Assembly (NCBI GenBank): GCA_036250225.1
Contig: JAPZLL010000005.1
Span: forward strand, 558,001 to 622,000
From: Cercophora sp. LCS_1
Taxonomy: Eukaryota > Ascomycota > Sordariomycetes > Sordariales > Lasiosphaeriaceae
Direction: 5' to 3'
DNA: 64,000 nucleotides
Part shown: positions 1-10,978 of the stretch, piece by piece
How positions within the stretch are numbered: position 1 is the stretch's first letter
Layout: each line of letters starts with the position of its first letter
The notes under the pieces: generated by a model
Told to the model about the DNA's origin: nothing
Database searches by the model: none
The model's input: the letters and a program-made list of their open reading frames with translations, nothing else
Program-made: the position numbers and the translations under genes

Positions 1-2596
1 CATCGAGGGAAATTTAGAATGCAACCGGTGGTCCACAATGTGTCGTCATAATTCGAAAGGGTCGCAGGGGCCCTTGTCGGTGAGCTCTGGGCCGGCGCAT
101 GTCACACACAGTTTCCAACGGTCTGGATCTGACTTTTGTGCTGTCATCGAAAGTGCATCCCCAAACAACGCTTTACTTTACGGCTTGGTCCAAGACAATC
201 AGGGGCTGGAGCAATGGACCGGCGCACCTCACCCCATCAATACATGCAACACGTTTTCGGACGGTTCTAGTATCCTGGAGTTGCACGAAGCAGCTGTCAT
301 TTGTTGGGACGAGGGAATTCGCATCGGACCAGCTATCAATCGGTTATGTTCCACTTAATTCTCCTGGCGTCATGATGGGCTGGTAGACTGACCAACCTGC
401 ACCAGAGAGACCTTGCCGTCAGCATGGAGGAATTACGGCACGCTCACCCTACCGACCTCTCGATAGGGGTCTGCAAGCAGGCGGGGCACCCTAATAAGAT
501 GCCTATGATTTGCTCAAATTCCCATCGGTTTGGACGGTTTCAACCCACAAGTCCAGCCCTTCCAGCCCTTCACTTCTGTCAAATCCCAGGCGAGCCATGA
601 GGCAATATTGACTACACTCCTCTGCTTGGATAGTTGACATGAGCGTCGGCAACACAGAGCCGACTTGACCTGCATCTCAGGCAAGCCGGTTTTAGAATGT
701 GATACTCAATACGGACAATGGAGGGCAGCAAAACCTTCAGCTGTGGCTCGAGATTCTTCGGAAATGAGGGCGCCGTCACTCACCGCTGCTGCAGGGTCCT
801 GAAGCCCCGCTTTGTGACGTCAGCAGGGTTCCCCCTCCACAGAGGTCCCTGATCAACAAAGACGCCGATGCGCGTTGAACCAAACCCCCGCAACTTCGAC
901 AAGTAGTAGTGTAGAGATCCTGGACGAAGCGGTTCGGGCTTCTTGAATGCCGATTGATCACATGACCGGGAACGAAACTACTGTGTATTTCCCACATCGA
1001 CGCGAAGCCGCAATGAGCACGTAAGGTCGGTTCACACCCCACTCAAAGAGAGTTCCAGAATTTCTTGAATACCCGAGGTCGGTGCCAAAAAGCGAAAACT
1101 GCACAATGTGCGCGTGTGTTCAGAATTTAGTCTTGGCGTTAAACAAGTCACCCACCGAATGACCTGTTGATTTGCCAGTTACTTGTATGACCTTGATGAA
1201 TAGGGAGGTGGCCCTAGTGCACAACCCGCACTGCCCTCCACGCTCTTCTCGCGATCACAATGGACAGGATCGGATCTGCTACCCAGCCGACGTCGATCGC
1301 TCAAGGTGTACTGTTCTAGAGTACTCCGCCATATTGGTGAGTGTGTGTGCCATAAAAAGGATAGTTCGATGATGGGTATCGAGATTCATGTGGTGATCTT
1401 CGATCCGGATCGGAACACGTTTTACACAGTAGTGTAAAGATCGAAAAACAACAGGACAAGCAACGGCTTCGCCATGACTCCCGATCGTACTGAGCACTCT
1501 GGAGGAGCAGTGTAGAGTACTCCAGTCGAAAGAGGGCAAAGATCTGCATTTGTGGACACTAGCTGCACCACCTCTAAGGTACCGGGCAGGCACTACTTTT
1601 TTTAGCAAGAGTGTCAACGGCAGATTCGAGGCCTAATGAGCAGTCCAATGGTTGGTGTGCACACATACGGTACCTCGACGGATCCAAAGACCGGGAGTTC
1701 TGGCGGTTCCAGCAAGGATGATGTCGGACATAGTGTTGTACATTGATTGTACTCTCCCTACCCAGTGGCATGTGCAAGCAGGCCCAGAGCATATGAAGCG
1801 CCAAACGGCCCCTTTCGAGAAGTCGAACCACGATCCCAGGGTAAGGTTTTCGGGGGGAAGGGGCCACACACACGGGCAACGCGGCCAAGAGCCCGTCTCC
1901 ACGCCCCGTCTTCACACACGAGGTTGCCGCTCTGCTGAATGCGTACCCGAAAGACACCACATGAAGACGGCACTAGGTTACAAATGCAGCATGTACCCGG
2001 CGCATCATCGTTTCCATATCCAAAGGTCTTCGGCAAAATAAACAATCCACCAATCGGTGAGGTGTGTAATTTCCTTTTCGACAAGATGTAGAAGTACGAC
2101 AGCCCAATGGTCTCTCAAGATTAGCGTAGAGCCTTAGTCCTCCGAGCCCAGGCACCTGGGCAGAATCTACTAGATAGAACCAACCCAAGCGCCAAAAGCT
2201 GTGCTGAATCGCCCATTGTTCTATTGCTCCCTTGCTCCCCTTTGCTCGATCGATAACAAATCAAGACACTTCAGGTGGCGTGTGGCACAAACTGGTGAGA
2301 ACAGTCGCGAGGAAAGGGGGTCTCTCTAGAGCCAAATCCATGGATGTATCTGAGCACGGAGGCTCTCGGTGCTGTATAAGGAGGCACCGAAAACCACCTC
2401 GACAGCATAACCCGGAGCGCGGATCCGCCATTCACCCGACCAAATAGGCACTAACCGACAATACACTATCCTTTAAACCTACAAAGTTCACCTCCGATTC
2501 CCCAGTGGTGCCCATCACATCCCAAATACTGTCATGCGGTCCTGAAATCCAAAAGCAGCGGGGGTATCTCGGTTCAAAAGCTAGCATTTGCATGGC
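1..2596. other. Long stretch without a supported gene
   Basis: Only short, mutually overlapping open frames occur on both strands, none with a recognisable domain, start context or splice pattern. The right end must contain the 3' untranslated region of the leftward RRP6 gene. No tRNA, transposon terminal repeat or strong AT-rich (RIP-like) block is evident by eye. A non-coding transcript or an unrecognised spliced gene cannot be excluded. Confidence 0.5.
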
Positions 2597-5351
2597 TTAC
2601 TTGAATGTCGCAGTCTTTCCCTTCTTTACCAGTCCCATCCTTCTCTCGCCCTTGGGCGCATCCCCACTCTTGTCACCGTACGGATTGAACGCCTTCTTCC
2701 CCTTTGTTTCTTTGCCAGTGGCCTTTGCCGCGTGTAACACCGAATCAGCTTTGCCGTAGTCAAATGGTGTTGCGTCTTCCTCCTCGGCGTTCTCCTCACG
2801 TTGCTCTTGTTCCTTGCCCGCTTTTTTCCGCGCTTTCTTCTCAGCTTTCCGCTCCGCTTTCCGCGCGGCCTTTTCTGCGCGCTCAACTTCCGTCACGTCC
2901 TCGGACTTCGCCTTGTCCTTGGCCTTCTTCCGGGACTTCTTATCGACCTTTTTCTTCTCATCTGTGGTGCTTGCCGTCGGGGAGACCTCCTCACCCTCAG
3001 ACTCAGGTATGTTGGGCTCAACAGTTGTATTGGCTTCATCGATGTCCATCTCTGACTCGTAGCTGGCTGCACCCGTTGGTTCTGGTTCTGCTTCGCACCC
3101 ATCAGCCTTGCGCTTCCTCCCCTGTCTGAGTGTAAACTCGCGGTCTACCGCAGGCTGGCGGCGGTCACCGTCGAGAGTCGTTGCGTTCTTCCGAGACTGT
3201 ACCGTAGTCGTCTCCACGTCTTTGTTTGCCCCGAAGCTAGGCATGGGATAGTGTACAACGATTTTCTTCTCCTCGTCTAACCTGCTGGGCTTTTTGGCAG
3301 GGTCCCACCTCGAGCTCATCGGCATGTCTCCCCATAGTTGGGAGCGCTTGCTCTTCAGTTGTTCAAGAGGTATCTTCTCTACTTCAGTGGATTTGAAGTT
3401 TTGTTTGCGTTGTGTCGTGCTTGCTGACCCACGGAGGAAGGCCAATAGCGTGGGGCCGTTTGCGCCCTCTACCCGAGCTTGTTGAATGGTGTCGAAGAGG
3501 TCGTCTATATCATCCCGGAGTGCTCTGGTATTGTTAAGTAGGCTCCACAGTGCCTTCTTGTCAGTTGGCACCACACGTGCGATGTCTGCAAGCGAGTTCT
3601 GGTCAATGATGTTGAACGGGTGTTCGTCCTTTGAGCGCGCCAGGTTGTCTCGCCAGTGATGTGCGGCTTTGTAAACAGAAAACTGTTCACCGTTGTACAA
3701 CGCTGGCGATCTCACAAGTGTGTTATACCACCCACCCTGCCCAATGCCGTCTTTCGCATCGTAGACGGGGTTCTCATAACGCTGGAGCGCGGTTTCCTTT
3801 GATCTTTGGAGGACTCGCTCGATGAGATCGCTTTCCGGGGAACCCCGTGTCGAGTTGGCAATGAGTTCATTACGAACCATATCATAGATATAGAGCAGGA
3901 AGTGAGTATCGCATTGTGCATAAAACGCCATCTCTTCGGGGAGTGGTCTATACACTGTACATTAGCGAGCGCGCTACATAGATGTTGCCGTATCACATGC
4001 CTGATGCGCCAATCTGCCGTCTGGTATTTCTTGTCCGCGTCAAAGTCGACAAACTTCTTCAGTAGAAAGGCCAGACTCTTGCTGCTGTAGAGGAGTGCAT
4101 CGCTGGCGTGGAAAGTGTCGAAGAGCCCCACGATATACAAACCGAGGTCCCTTTGAAGCCAGATGATATCCGATGCGGCGCCATGGAAGACCTTGCAGAA
4201 TCAGCAAACATGGTCCACCACTACAGTCATTTTCTTGTATTCGTGCACTCACCTTGACGATCTTAGGGTCGGTGAACACTTCGTTGAGGATCTCGAGTTT
4301 GTGTCTCCAAGGAACGAGAGTATCAACTAGCCAGTCCTTCTTGCGCGTGCTGATCTGCATGAGCGATAGTAAACCGCGATATGTTCGCCAATCGTGGTGT
4401 TCCAGGTCGACCGCGATCTCGGTGGCCCCCTTCAACTCTTCGAGCATTTCCAGCACACCCTCATAGGTATCAACCCAAGTGGCCGAGGTGGTGTCGATCG
4501 GTAGATATTTGATCGGCTCGCATAGTTCGTAAACATTCTCGGGAAACTTTGACTCCTTGATCTCTAGCTCGTACGGATGTCTGTATCTGTTGGCACCGTT
4601 AGTTTCCAGCACAACGTCCCTTGTATGCAATTTCCACTAAGATAATAACTTCCAACTTTGGATATTTTGGGTTGGGGAGTGGTGGCGATTCCAAGCTCTC
4701 CGAAATGAGGAGGCCAAAGGAGAAGTGGAACATACTGTGGCTTCTGATCTTCCCCAGTAAACGGGATAACACTGTCCTCGAATGATCGCTTCGCGTGTGG
4801 CTTTCGCGTCAACAAGGGCTTCCAAGCTTCGGTGTCGAAATTGTCAAACGTTCTCTCAAATGCCTCCTGAGGTTTAGGTATATTGGCCCGTTTGAGAGAC
4901 TTGTCGAGCATCGTTGATTTCGATCGCTTAGAATCGCGGCCCTGTGATTTGTTAGATCGCGCCCTGAGAACATAACAGGAGAACATACAGCCTCAAATGA
5001 CGGCGCATCCTTCCTCTTGATCAAGCCGGTATAATCGTCCAGGCACGTGTCAGCTTTCTCCAGCAGACCGTCAATCACATCAACAATGTTCTTCCAACGA
5101 ATCTCGACATCCTCCGCATCTTCCAGAATAGGCACATTTACACCTGTGAAAGTGCCGGCTGACTTGATGAGCCCATTGGCCAGAGTAAGAAGGCGATCGT
5201 TCGTATCGTCGAGACTATTTGCAACCGAAGGATGTATCGTGCGCTGGAACTGGATGTCTTCGTTTGCGAGGGCGTTGACCGAGCGGATTGTTGACACCAA
5301 GGCGGAGGTAATTGAGTCCTTCAAGGACTCAAACTCCTGGGATTGTTCCAT
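2597..5351 (-). CDS. RRP6: Exosome 3'-5' exoribonuclease Rrp6
   Basis: Nuclear exosome-associated RNase D-type exonuclease that trims rRNA and snoRNA precursors and degrades aberrant nuclear RNA. Five exons: 5351-4989, 4941-4736, 4586-4253, 4191-4001 and 3947-2597, in consistent phase, giving 814 aa. The N-terminal 110 residues match the PMC2NT region that binds Rrp47. The DEDD-Y exonuclease follows: Asp250/Glu252 in AVDLEHHD, Asp309 in VFHGAASDIIW, and Tyr374/Asp378 in FYAQCD. An HRDC domain lies at about 425-500. The tail is very rich in Lys/Arg/Glu and probably unstructured. The last intron (3948-4000) starts with GC and is needed to restore the family sequence DWRIRPLPEEM. The start is the first in-frame ATG, in CCATGG context on the coding strand. 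It diverges from MDM35. Confidence 0.95.
3948..4000 (-). other. GC-AG intron in RRP6
   Basis: A 53-nt intron with donor AG|GCATGT and acceptor TATAG|ACC. A branch-like GCTAATG lies near the 3' end. An earlier ACAG lies only a few bases after the branch box and would put the reading frame out of phase. Only the GC-AG splice joins ADWRIR to PLPEEM without a stop. GC donors are known as a small minority class in fungi. Confidence 0.85.
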
Positions 5352-5933
5352 GGTTGTCCCAGATTGCCACAATCATCGGCGTGCGGCTGTTGCTGGTAGA
5401 TAATTCCGTGGTTCTGGAGCTCTCGACGCGAGTTGGCTCTGCCGATTTTTTTTGGGGATGTCTTTGTCGCGGGCAAGGATGAGAGCACCCCACAGTGAGA
5501 TGCAGAAGTATTGGGTACCTATCTGAGGGGCAACAACCCGCTGAATCGTCAGCGCAAAACGGGCTGGTGAGGTCAAGCAACTTTGAGTGGGTCCCCTGCG
5601 ATAAGATAGGAATATCCCTGTCACTGCTTTGCACTCAGCGCCTTCCAAGTTTCCAAGACGGCCTGCTTTCTTCAGCACCAAGTGGTTGGATTGGCAGACG
5701 ATTGTGGTGAGTGAAGCGAGCACGGCAAGCCACCTACTCTATTTATTGTCTCAGTGGTACTGAAGGTACAGAAAGCTGGTCGAGTGAGCTGAGGAGCCGC
5801 AGAGTGGCACAGGATTTCGCCTCTCCGCCTTCAAGAACTGACCAAGGGTGAAACCTGGGAAACTAGACATTCAACCGCAGAGAAAGAAAACGGCAGAGAA
5901 CCAACAGACCGGAAGCCACGAAAAAGGTTGAAA
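5352..5933. promoter_or_regulatory. Divergent RRP6/MDM35 promoter region
   Basis: This 582-bp interval separates the two start codons and must hold both promoters and 5' leaders. No canonical element could be assigned with confidence. It includes a T-run followed by G-rich sequence near 5440-5460. The overlapping short frames show no domain. Confidence 0.5.
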
Positions 5934-6343
5934 ATGTCGCAGTCACTCGCTAAGGAATGCAATGAGGTGAAAGAGTACGCTCTCCCTGAAATAGTAGTTT
6001 GTGAAGTTCTGCTGACCAAAAACAGACGTTACGACACCTGCTTTTTGAAGTGGTATAGTGAAAGTAGGTTTGGAAAACGATCTCGCACGGCTCAAAGGCC
6101 CACGCTCATGCTTTGAAGAATATTTGAGAGGAATCGGCACTGTCGACAACAACGAATGTTCAGCGCTGTTCAAAGATTACACCCAGTGTTTACATGTTAG
6201 TTCCACCCTGAGCTGCGGAGACGGTTCACTAATTGGCATGGCAGAGGGCTCTCAAGGAAAGAGGGATAGACAAGCTTCTCGATGATGCCAGAGAAGACAA
6301 CAAAGATAACGACGCCACGTTCTTGGGCAGAAAAAAGTGTTAG
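5934..6343 (+). CDS. MDM35: Mitochondrial intermembrane-space chaperone Mdm35
   Basis: Small twin CX9C protein (TRIAP1/p53CSV family). It imports Ups/PRELI proteins into the mitochondrial intermembrane space and acts with them in phosphatidic acid and phosphatidylserine transfer. Four exons (5934-5974, 6026-6063, 6119-6195, 6245-6343) give 84 aa, close to the yeast length. Both helical hairpin motifs are intact: C-x9-C in ECNEVKERYDTC, then CFLKWYSEKYLRG, and C-x9-C in ECSALFKDYTQC. The last exon gives ALKERGIDKLL followed by a charged tail. Because three introns break it up, no single open frame reveals it. All three introns are 49-55 nt with GT..AG ends. Confidence 0.95.
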
Positions 6344-7228
6344 TCAAGACTTATATCCGCATTGCTGCAATACTGACCGCTGGATTTCCAACTCAGAACA
6401 AACACGATTTGCCCTATGGGTTCGAAGTGCGATCTACAATTCGTACCACGCCCTACTCACTTTTGAGTCGAAGTGTCGTTGGCCTGTCAAGTTGGTGGGA
6501 TAGGACTCTACTCTGCCCTTTGTTGTGCATCGCCCAAGATCAGAGTCTTTCCCTCTTTTCGACCCTTTTGCAACTGACGTCACTTGACCTCTTTGTACTG
6601 CTTGTATAGACTAGATTTTTCAATTTGTGATAAATAGGAAAAGAACGGAAGGGCCAAAGCCGCCTATGTGCGTTATTGTTTGTTTGTTTTCTGTTGGACA
6701 GCAAATCAACTGGAAGACAACCTTTCAGACGTGCCGAAATCCAACTTCAGGAGTCTCCTCTGGATGACAACCGACCACTGACCAAAAATGCTGACCACCA
6801 GACACTTAGGAGAAAGTCCATTCCTGCAAACCAGGAGCGAACCGGTATTGCGAACCCATTGAACAATTTAGTGCGGGCGGTTGGACCGGTTTTCTGCGGG
6901 TCAAAGCTTGGGCGGATCGGCTCCTGCAATTGGGCCCATTCGATTGGTCTAGAAGGCCCAAGCTATGCAATTACAGGGGGGTGACACTCGGCTTCAAGTC
7001 TTGAGATCGCCATTCCGCGAGACCTCGAAGAGCCGCTGCCGAATCGCAAACCTTAGTGGTGCCAACTTCAACTTGCACTCGACAGGTGTCACGAACTTCA
7101 GCCCACCAAAAACGCTACTCCCGACCCTCGGCCTCCACTGCATCCTGCTGCGTATCCTCGGTTTTGGCCGCATTTCCCAACGATTATCTTTACGGCATGC
7201 TCGACTCGTGAGGGGACGCGCGCGCTTC
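6344..7228. other. Intergenic, MDM35 3' region and upstream of small membrane gene
   Basis: About 885 bp between two rightward genes. Open frames here (for example 6676-6984 and the first part of 6965-7561) have no recognisable content. The region should contain the MDM35 3' untranslated region and the promoter of the next gene. Confidence 0.4.
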
Positions 7229-7641
7229 ATGCACCCCTTTTCTGTCCTCACGCTCGGCATATTCGTAGCTGGCTACATCACCGCCCGATGGGATCTCGTC
7301 ACGCGCCTGTGTGAACTCGCCATCTTCGCCTGGGACTACGGCGTGGTTGTGAGTGAAGCCGTTGCTGAACCAGCAGCAACCCCGGACCGAGTGTTGGCAT
7401 GCACTGACCGCTATTTATCACGCGCAGTCTCGCGCCGCCAAGGCGTTTGTCGCCCTGAGCCTCGTCTTCGTCCTCGTCTTCATCCCAGTGGAGCGTGTTG
7501 CTACCCGAGAGGCAAACCTGGTACGCCAACACAACACCCTTGGTGGCCAACTGCTCGCTGACACCATTCGCCCAGCATCCGCGATCGCCGGGCTCGGGGA
7601 TATCTGCCAGAGAACAGCTAAGGCGTCGCGGGTCCTTCTGA
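7229..7641 (+). CDS. Small two-helix membrane protein, directly upstream of GPI1
   Basis: No characterised family recognised. Proposed exons 7229-7348, 7428-7520 and 7576-7641, all joined at phase 0, give 92 aa. Donors are GTGAGT and GTACGC; acceptors are GCGCAG and CGCCCAG, the latter after a CGCTGAC branch box. The N-terminus (MHPFSVLTLGIFVAGYITAR) and residues about 46-62 (FVALSLVFVLVFIPVE) form two hydrophobic helices around a conserved-looking middle (RWDLVTRLCELAIFAWDYG). The tail is basic. If the third intron is retained, the frame runs on to a TGA at 7692-7694. The gene ends only 31 bp before the GPI1 start, so the two may share transcript sequence. A role in GPI-anchor synthesis is inferred from position only. 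Confidence 0.65.
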
Positions 7642-7672
7642 ACGCGCGGTTGCGCTTTCGCGGACTGTTGTC

Positions 7673-10014
7673 ATGCCAGAAAATGATGCCTTGATGCGAG
7701 TGTTCTGGCCGACGGACCTCCCGCGATCTGATCTCCGAGGGGTGGTTGTTGGGTGGAGGAACTCGGCTCTAGACGTATTTGTTCTGGCAACTCTGGACGA
7801 GGTTGAGGTCCGCTTCCGTTCCGAGAATCCGTCGTGGGTCGGCTTGCTGACAGGAGTAGCCGCGGAACGTGGAGAGCGCTCTTCAAATAGGGATCCTTCT
7901 TCGAAATGCACCCCATCCGGTCAGCCGTATATACGAGTTATGTGGCCAGTCATCGATACGTGTTCTTGGCCTAGCCAACACACCCGAATCGGTTGAAGTT
8001 GATCCGTCGTGGATTCGTGCCACCACCGGGCTAGGCCGACGAGTCCCTGCGGTTACGTGTGTCCGGGCATCAAGCATTCAGATCATTCTATTCGAACGCC
8101 CTCTACCCCGTCGGATGCAGTATATATCGCTCAATCCGATTGCTTTGGCTCTGGGGGATAAAAAGCGAGCCTTCAAGCAGGATTCGCCAGACAGCGGTGA
8201 AGATGACGATGAAAAAGAGGAGCGCGTGTTGAAAGTGAAAAAACGCCAACTGGTGGAAAAGCTAAAGCAGCACTCGGTCATCAAGCATGTGCCATCCGCA
8301 AAAGAGAAGGCACTTGCTAAAATCGTCAACCAAATCAACTGGGCCTGGGAGCTTGAGCAGCTTCTCCAGAAAAATGTTTCACGCATTGGAACGCGCCCAA
8401 AGAGAAGCCTGAGCGTTTCAGAGAGAGTCGTTGAATCGGCCACGACTGCGCGCGACATTATGCTCGTCTGGGTCTGGAACCTTTTCACGGTTTATGTTCT
8501 TCCCGTATTTCAGAAGCTATTCGTTCTGGGGTTGATGGCCCATCGTATTGCTGCTGAGTTGCTCCTCCTCGTTCTGGAGTGGCGGGCACGGCCAAAATAT
8601 GCGGCGTTGAAGGATATCTCAGCAACGGCACAACAGGTGGAGATCCGCCTTCAGCAGTTCTGCTATTGGCCTATGCAGTATGTTACCCTTCGGCTCAGGA
8701 AGAACGACTGGGGGAGCGTAACAACAAGCCATCCAGATTACATCCGATTTTACAACAGTCTGTGGCTTGTTGCCAACGATGTCATCATCGGGATCGCACT
8801 CGGGTCCTACATCATTGACAACTCCAGTTGGGTTGCCGAGGAAATCAGCGATCTCCTCAGTAGGTACACCGTGGAAGCGTTGCAAAGTAGCATTTCCTGG
8901 CTCATGGGCTGGCCTGCTGGCCTGAAACTGAATAGCGAGCTGGCAGTATTCTTGGGGGATTTGTTTCTGTGGGTGATTGATTATTGGTCGAGTAAGTATT
9001 CTCGGGGCGCTCAACCCGTCGTTCGTGCTCACACTTTTTTAGACTGCATTGAGGCTCTCCGACCTGTATTGCCGCACATCATCTGGTTTATAGGGTTTTC
9101 CAGTTTCGCCGGGGCCAGCATGCCAATAGCTCTGTTTTCGGATCTGTTGTCCATTCTGACGGTCCACATTTACTCATTCTACCTCGCCTCAGCTCGGATC
9201 TATCACTGGCAACTGAACATACTAATATCACTCTTCCACTTATTCCGCGGAAAGAAGCACAACGTTCTCCGCAACCGTATAGACTCATGCGACTACGACC
9301 TCGACCAGCTTCTTGTCGGCACTATTCTCTTCACCTTGCTCTTCTTTCTGCTGCCGACAGTTGTTGTGTTCTACCTCAACTTCGCCATTGCTCGGATGGC
9401 CATTATATCATTGAAGGCGGTATTCGACACCATGCTTTCTTGTCTCAATCATTTCCCTCTTTTTGCCATTATGCTTCGGGTGAAGGACCCGAGAAGGTTA
9501 CCAGGTGAGTTTGGGACCCTGCTCTGATGCATGTCAAGCTCACCATTTTAGGCGGCATTCGCTTTGAACTTCGAGATACCCAAGACTTTAGACATGCTAC
9601 TAATGATTCCACAAAATCACTTTCATCCACGTCCGTTATATTTCTCAAGGTACCGCCCGCCTACAGTAACGCACCCCTCATTGCTAACGCCAGCTCCAGT
9701 CCATCCCATTGAACTTCAAGGCGATGTTCCATCAATACTTTCAAATGGGCCACCGCATCCGGAAACACTATCTCTCACCACATGTCCTGCTATGCCTTCT
9801 CACTGGCAAGTTTGTTCCTCCATTAAACCGGAAAAACCTGTACAGTCTGCAATACAGCATGCTTCCGGCCCGGAGAGCGGGCGTCATGGAGATGTGGGAC
9901 GCTGTGAACTCTTTACCATCACCCAAGAGGCGGTCGGCTCCAATCGTAGTGCCGGCATTAGCGAATGGGAAGAAACTTGCGAGCAACGGTGGACGCGCAC
10001 GTGGTCACGGATGA
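7673..10014 (+). CDS. GPI1: GPI N-acetylglucosaminyltransferase subunit Gpi1 (PIG-Q)
   Basis: Subunit of the ER complex that transfers GlcNAc to phosphatidylinositol, the first step of GPI-anchor synthesis. Exons 7673-7807, 7860-8991, 9043-9504, 9552-9649 and 9700-10014 join in phase to give 713 aa. The N-terminus (MRVFWPTDLP, VVVGWRNSALDVFVL) and PHPVSRIYELCG are typical of fungal Gpi1. The polytopic PIG-Q core follows from about residue 340: YNSLWLVANDVIIGIALG, a series of hydrophobic helices, and near the C-terminus MFHQYFQMGHRIRKHYLSP and LLTGKFVPPLNRKNLYSLQY. The start at 7673 is the first ATG; 7694 is equally plausible because family members begin at the MRVFWP position. The 51-nt intron 8992-9042 is in frame and stop-free. 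The first donor (GTCCGC) is weak. Confidence 0.93.
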
Positions 10015-10978
10015 TATAACGCAGGTTATATAGCGGAGGGGATAATAGGTGGGAGCTTGACTTCAAGCGGAGAGTGCGCGGTCCTCTCGACGAGTCCTGG
10101 ATAGACAAATGGATGAAATGTGAGGGAATCAAGTTGATACAGATACCTACTCAAGTTGGTGACAAAATAAAGGAGCCACCAAGATGTCGACACTGCAATT
10201 TTCTCTCTCGTCAAGGCGTCAAACCAACCCCCCAACCCCAACCCCCAAAAAAGGGAGCTTCAGGCATTACTCAGAGGTCATAAATACCGTTTTTGAACGG
10301 CCGAGCCTTTTGATTCAGGTACCTATCTATGAAGGAAGTAACTCTGAGTAGAACCAGCTCAAGCGCCAACAACCGCATTGTACGGCTCGTTTTGTTTATC
10401 ATTCACTTGCAACTTAATGCAAATGAGAGTTCTATTAGCCACAACAACTCCATCGCATGCATCCCACCTACAGGCCTGCCCCTGGCTGCGGGGAAGCTCC
10501 AGCAGTGCATATTTTTGTCCAATCCTATCTCCTTGAGGAGTAACCCCACAAAGAAGGTGCAGAGGGTAGCAGGCTCAGGCCGTTAGGCAACCTTCATGGT
10601 TCCCGTCCATGCTTTCCACCCTTCAACATAAATACCCAAACACAATGGCAAGTGGCCCTGTGCATTCGTAGAATCCGACCTGGAAGAGGAACCCAGACTG
10701 TCAAGCAAGTGGAAACAACGACTGTACGGTTTCCGACAAATGCTCGACCTAGCTTTGATCCCCACCAAGCAATATTCTACAAACTTGCTTCAATCCATCA
10801 ATCCACACACCCAAACAGGAGCAGCTGATCAACAACAGTCTTGCGGGGTGATAGTGATGATGAGCACATCCATTTCGCATATCACCACAAATTAAAGTCC
10901 CACATCGTCCGTTTGACTGTTTTTCTCACAACCTTCGTTCAGGTGCTTCGCTTAGCTAAGAACGACAAAGATAACACA
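10015..10978. other. Intergenic, GPI1 3' end to tubulin cofactor C promoter
   Basis: About 960 bp. AATAAA at 10166-10171 on the plus strand lies about 150 bp after the GPI1 stop and may be its polyadenylation signal. A C-rich run with short A tracts occurs near 10225-10255. No coding content was recognised. Confidence 0.4.
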
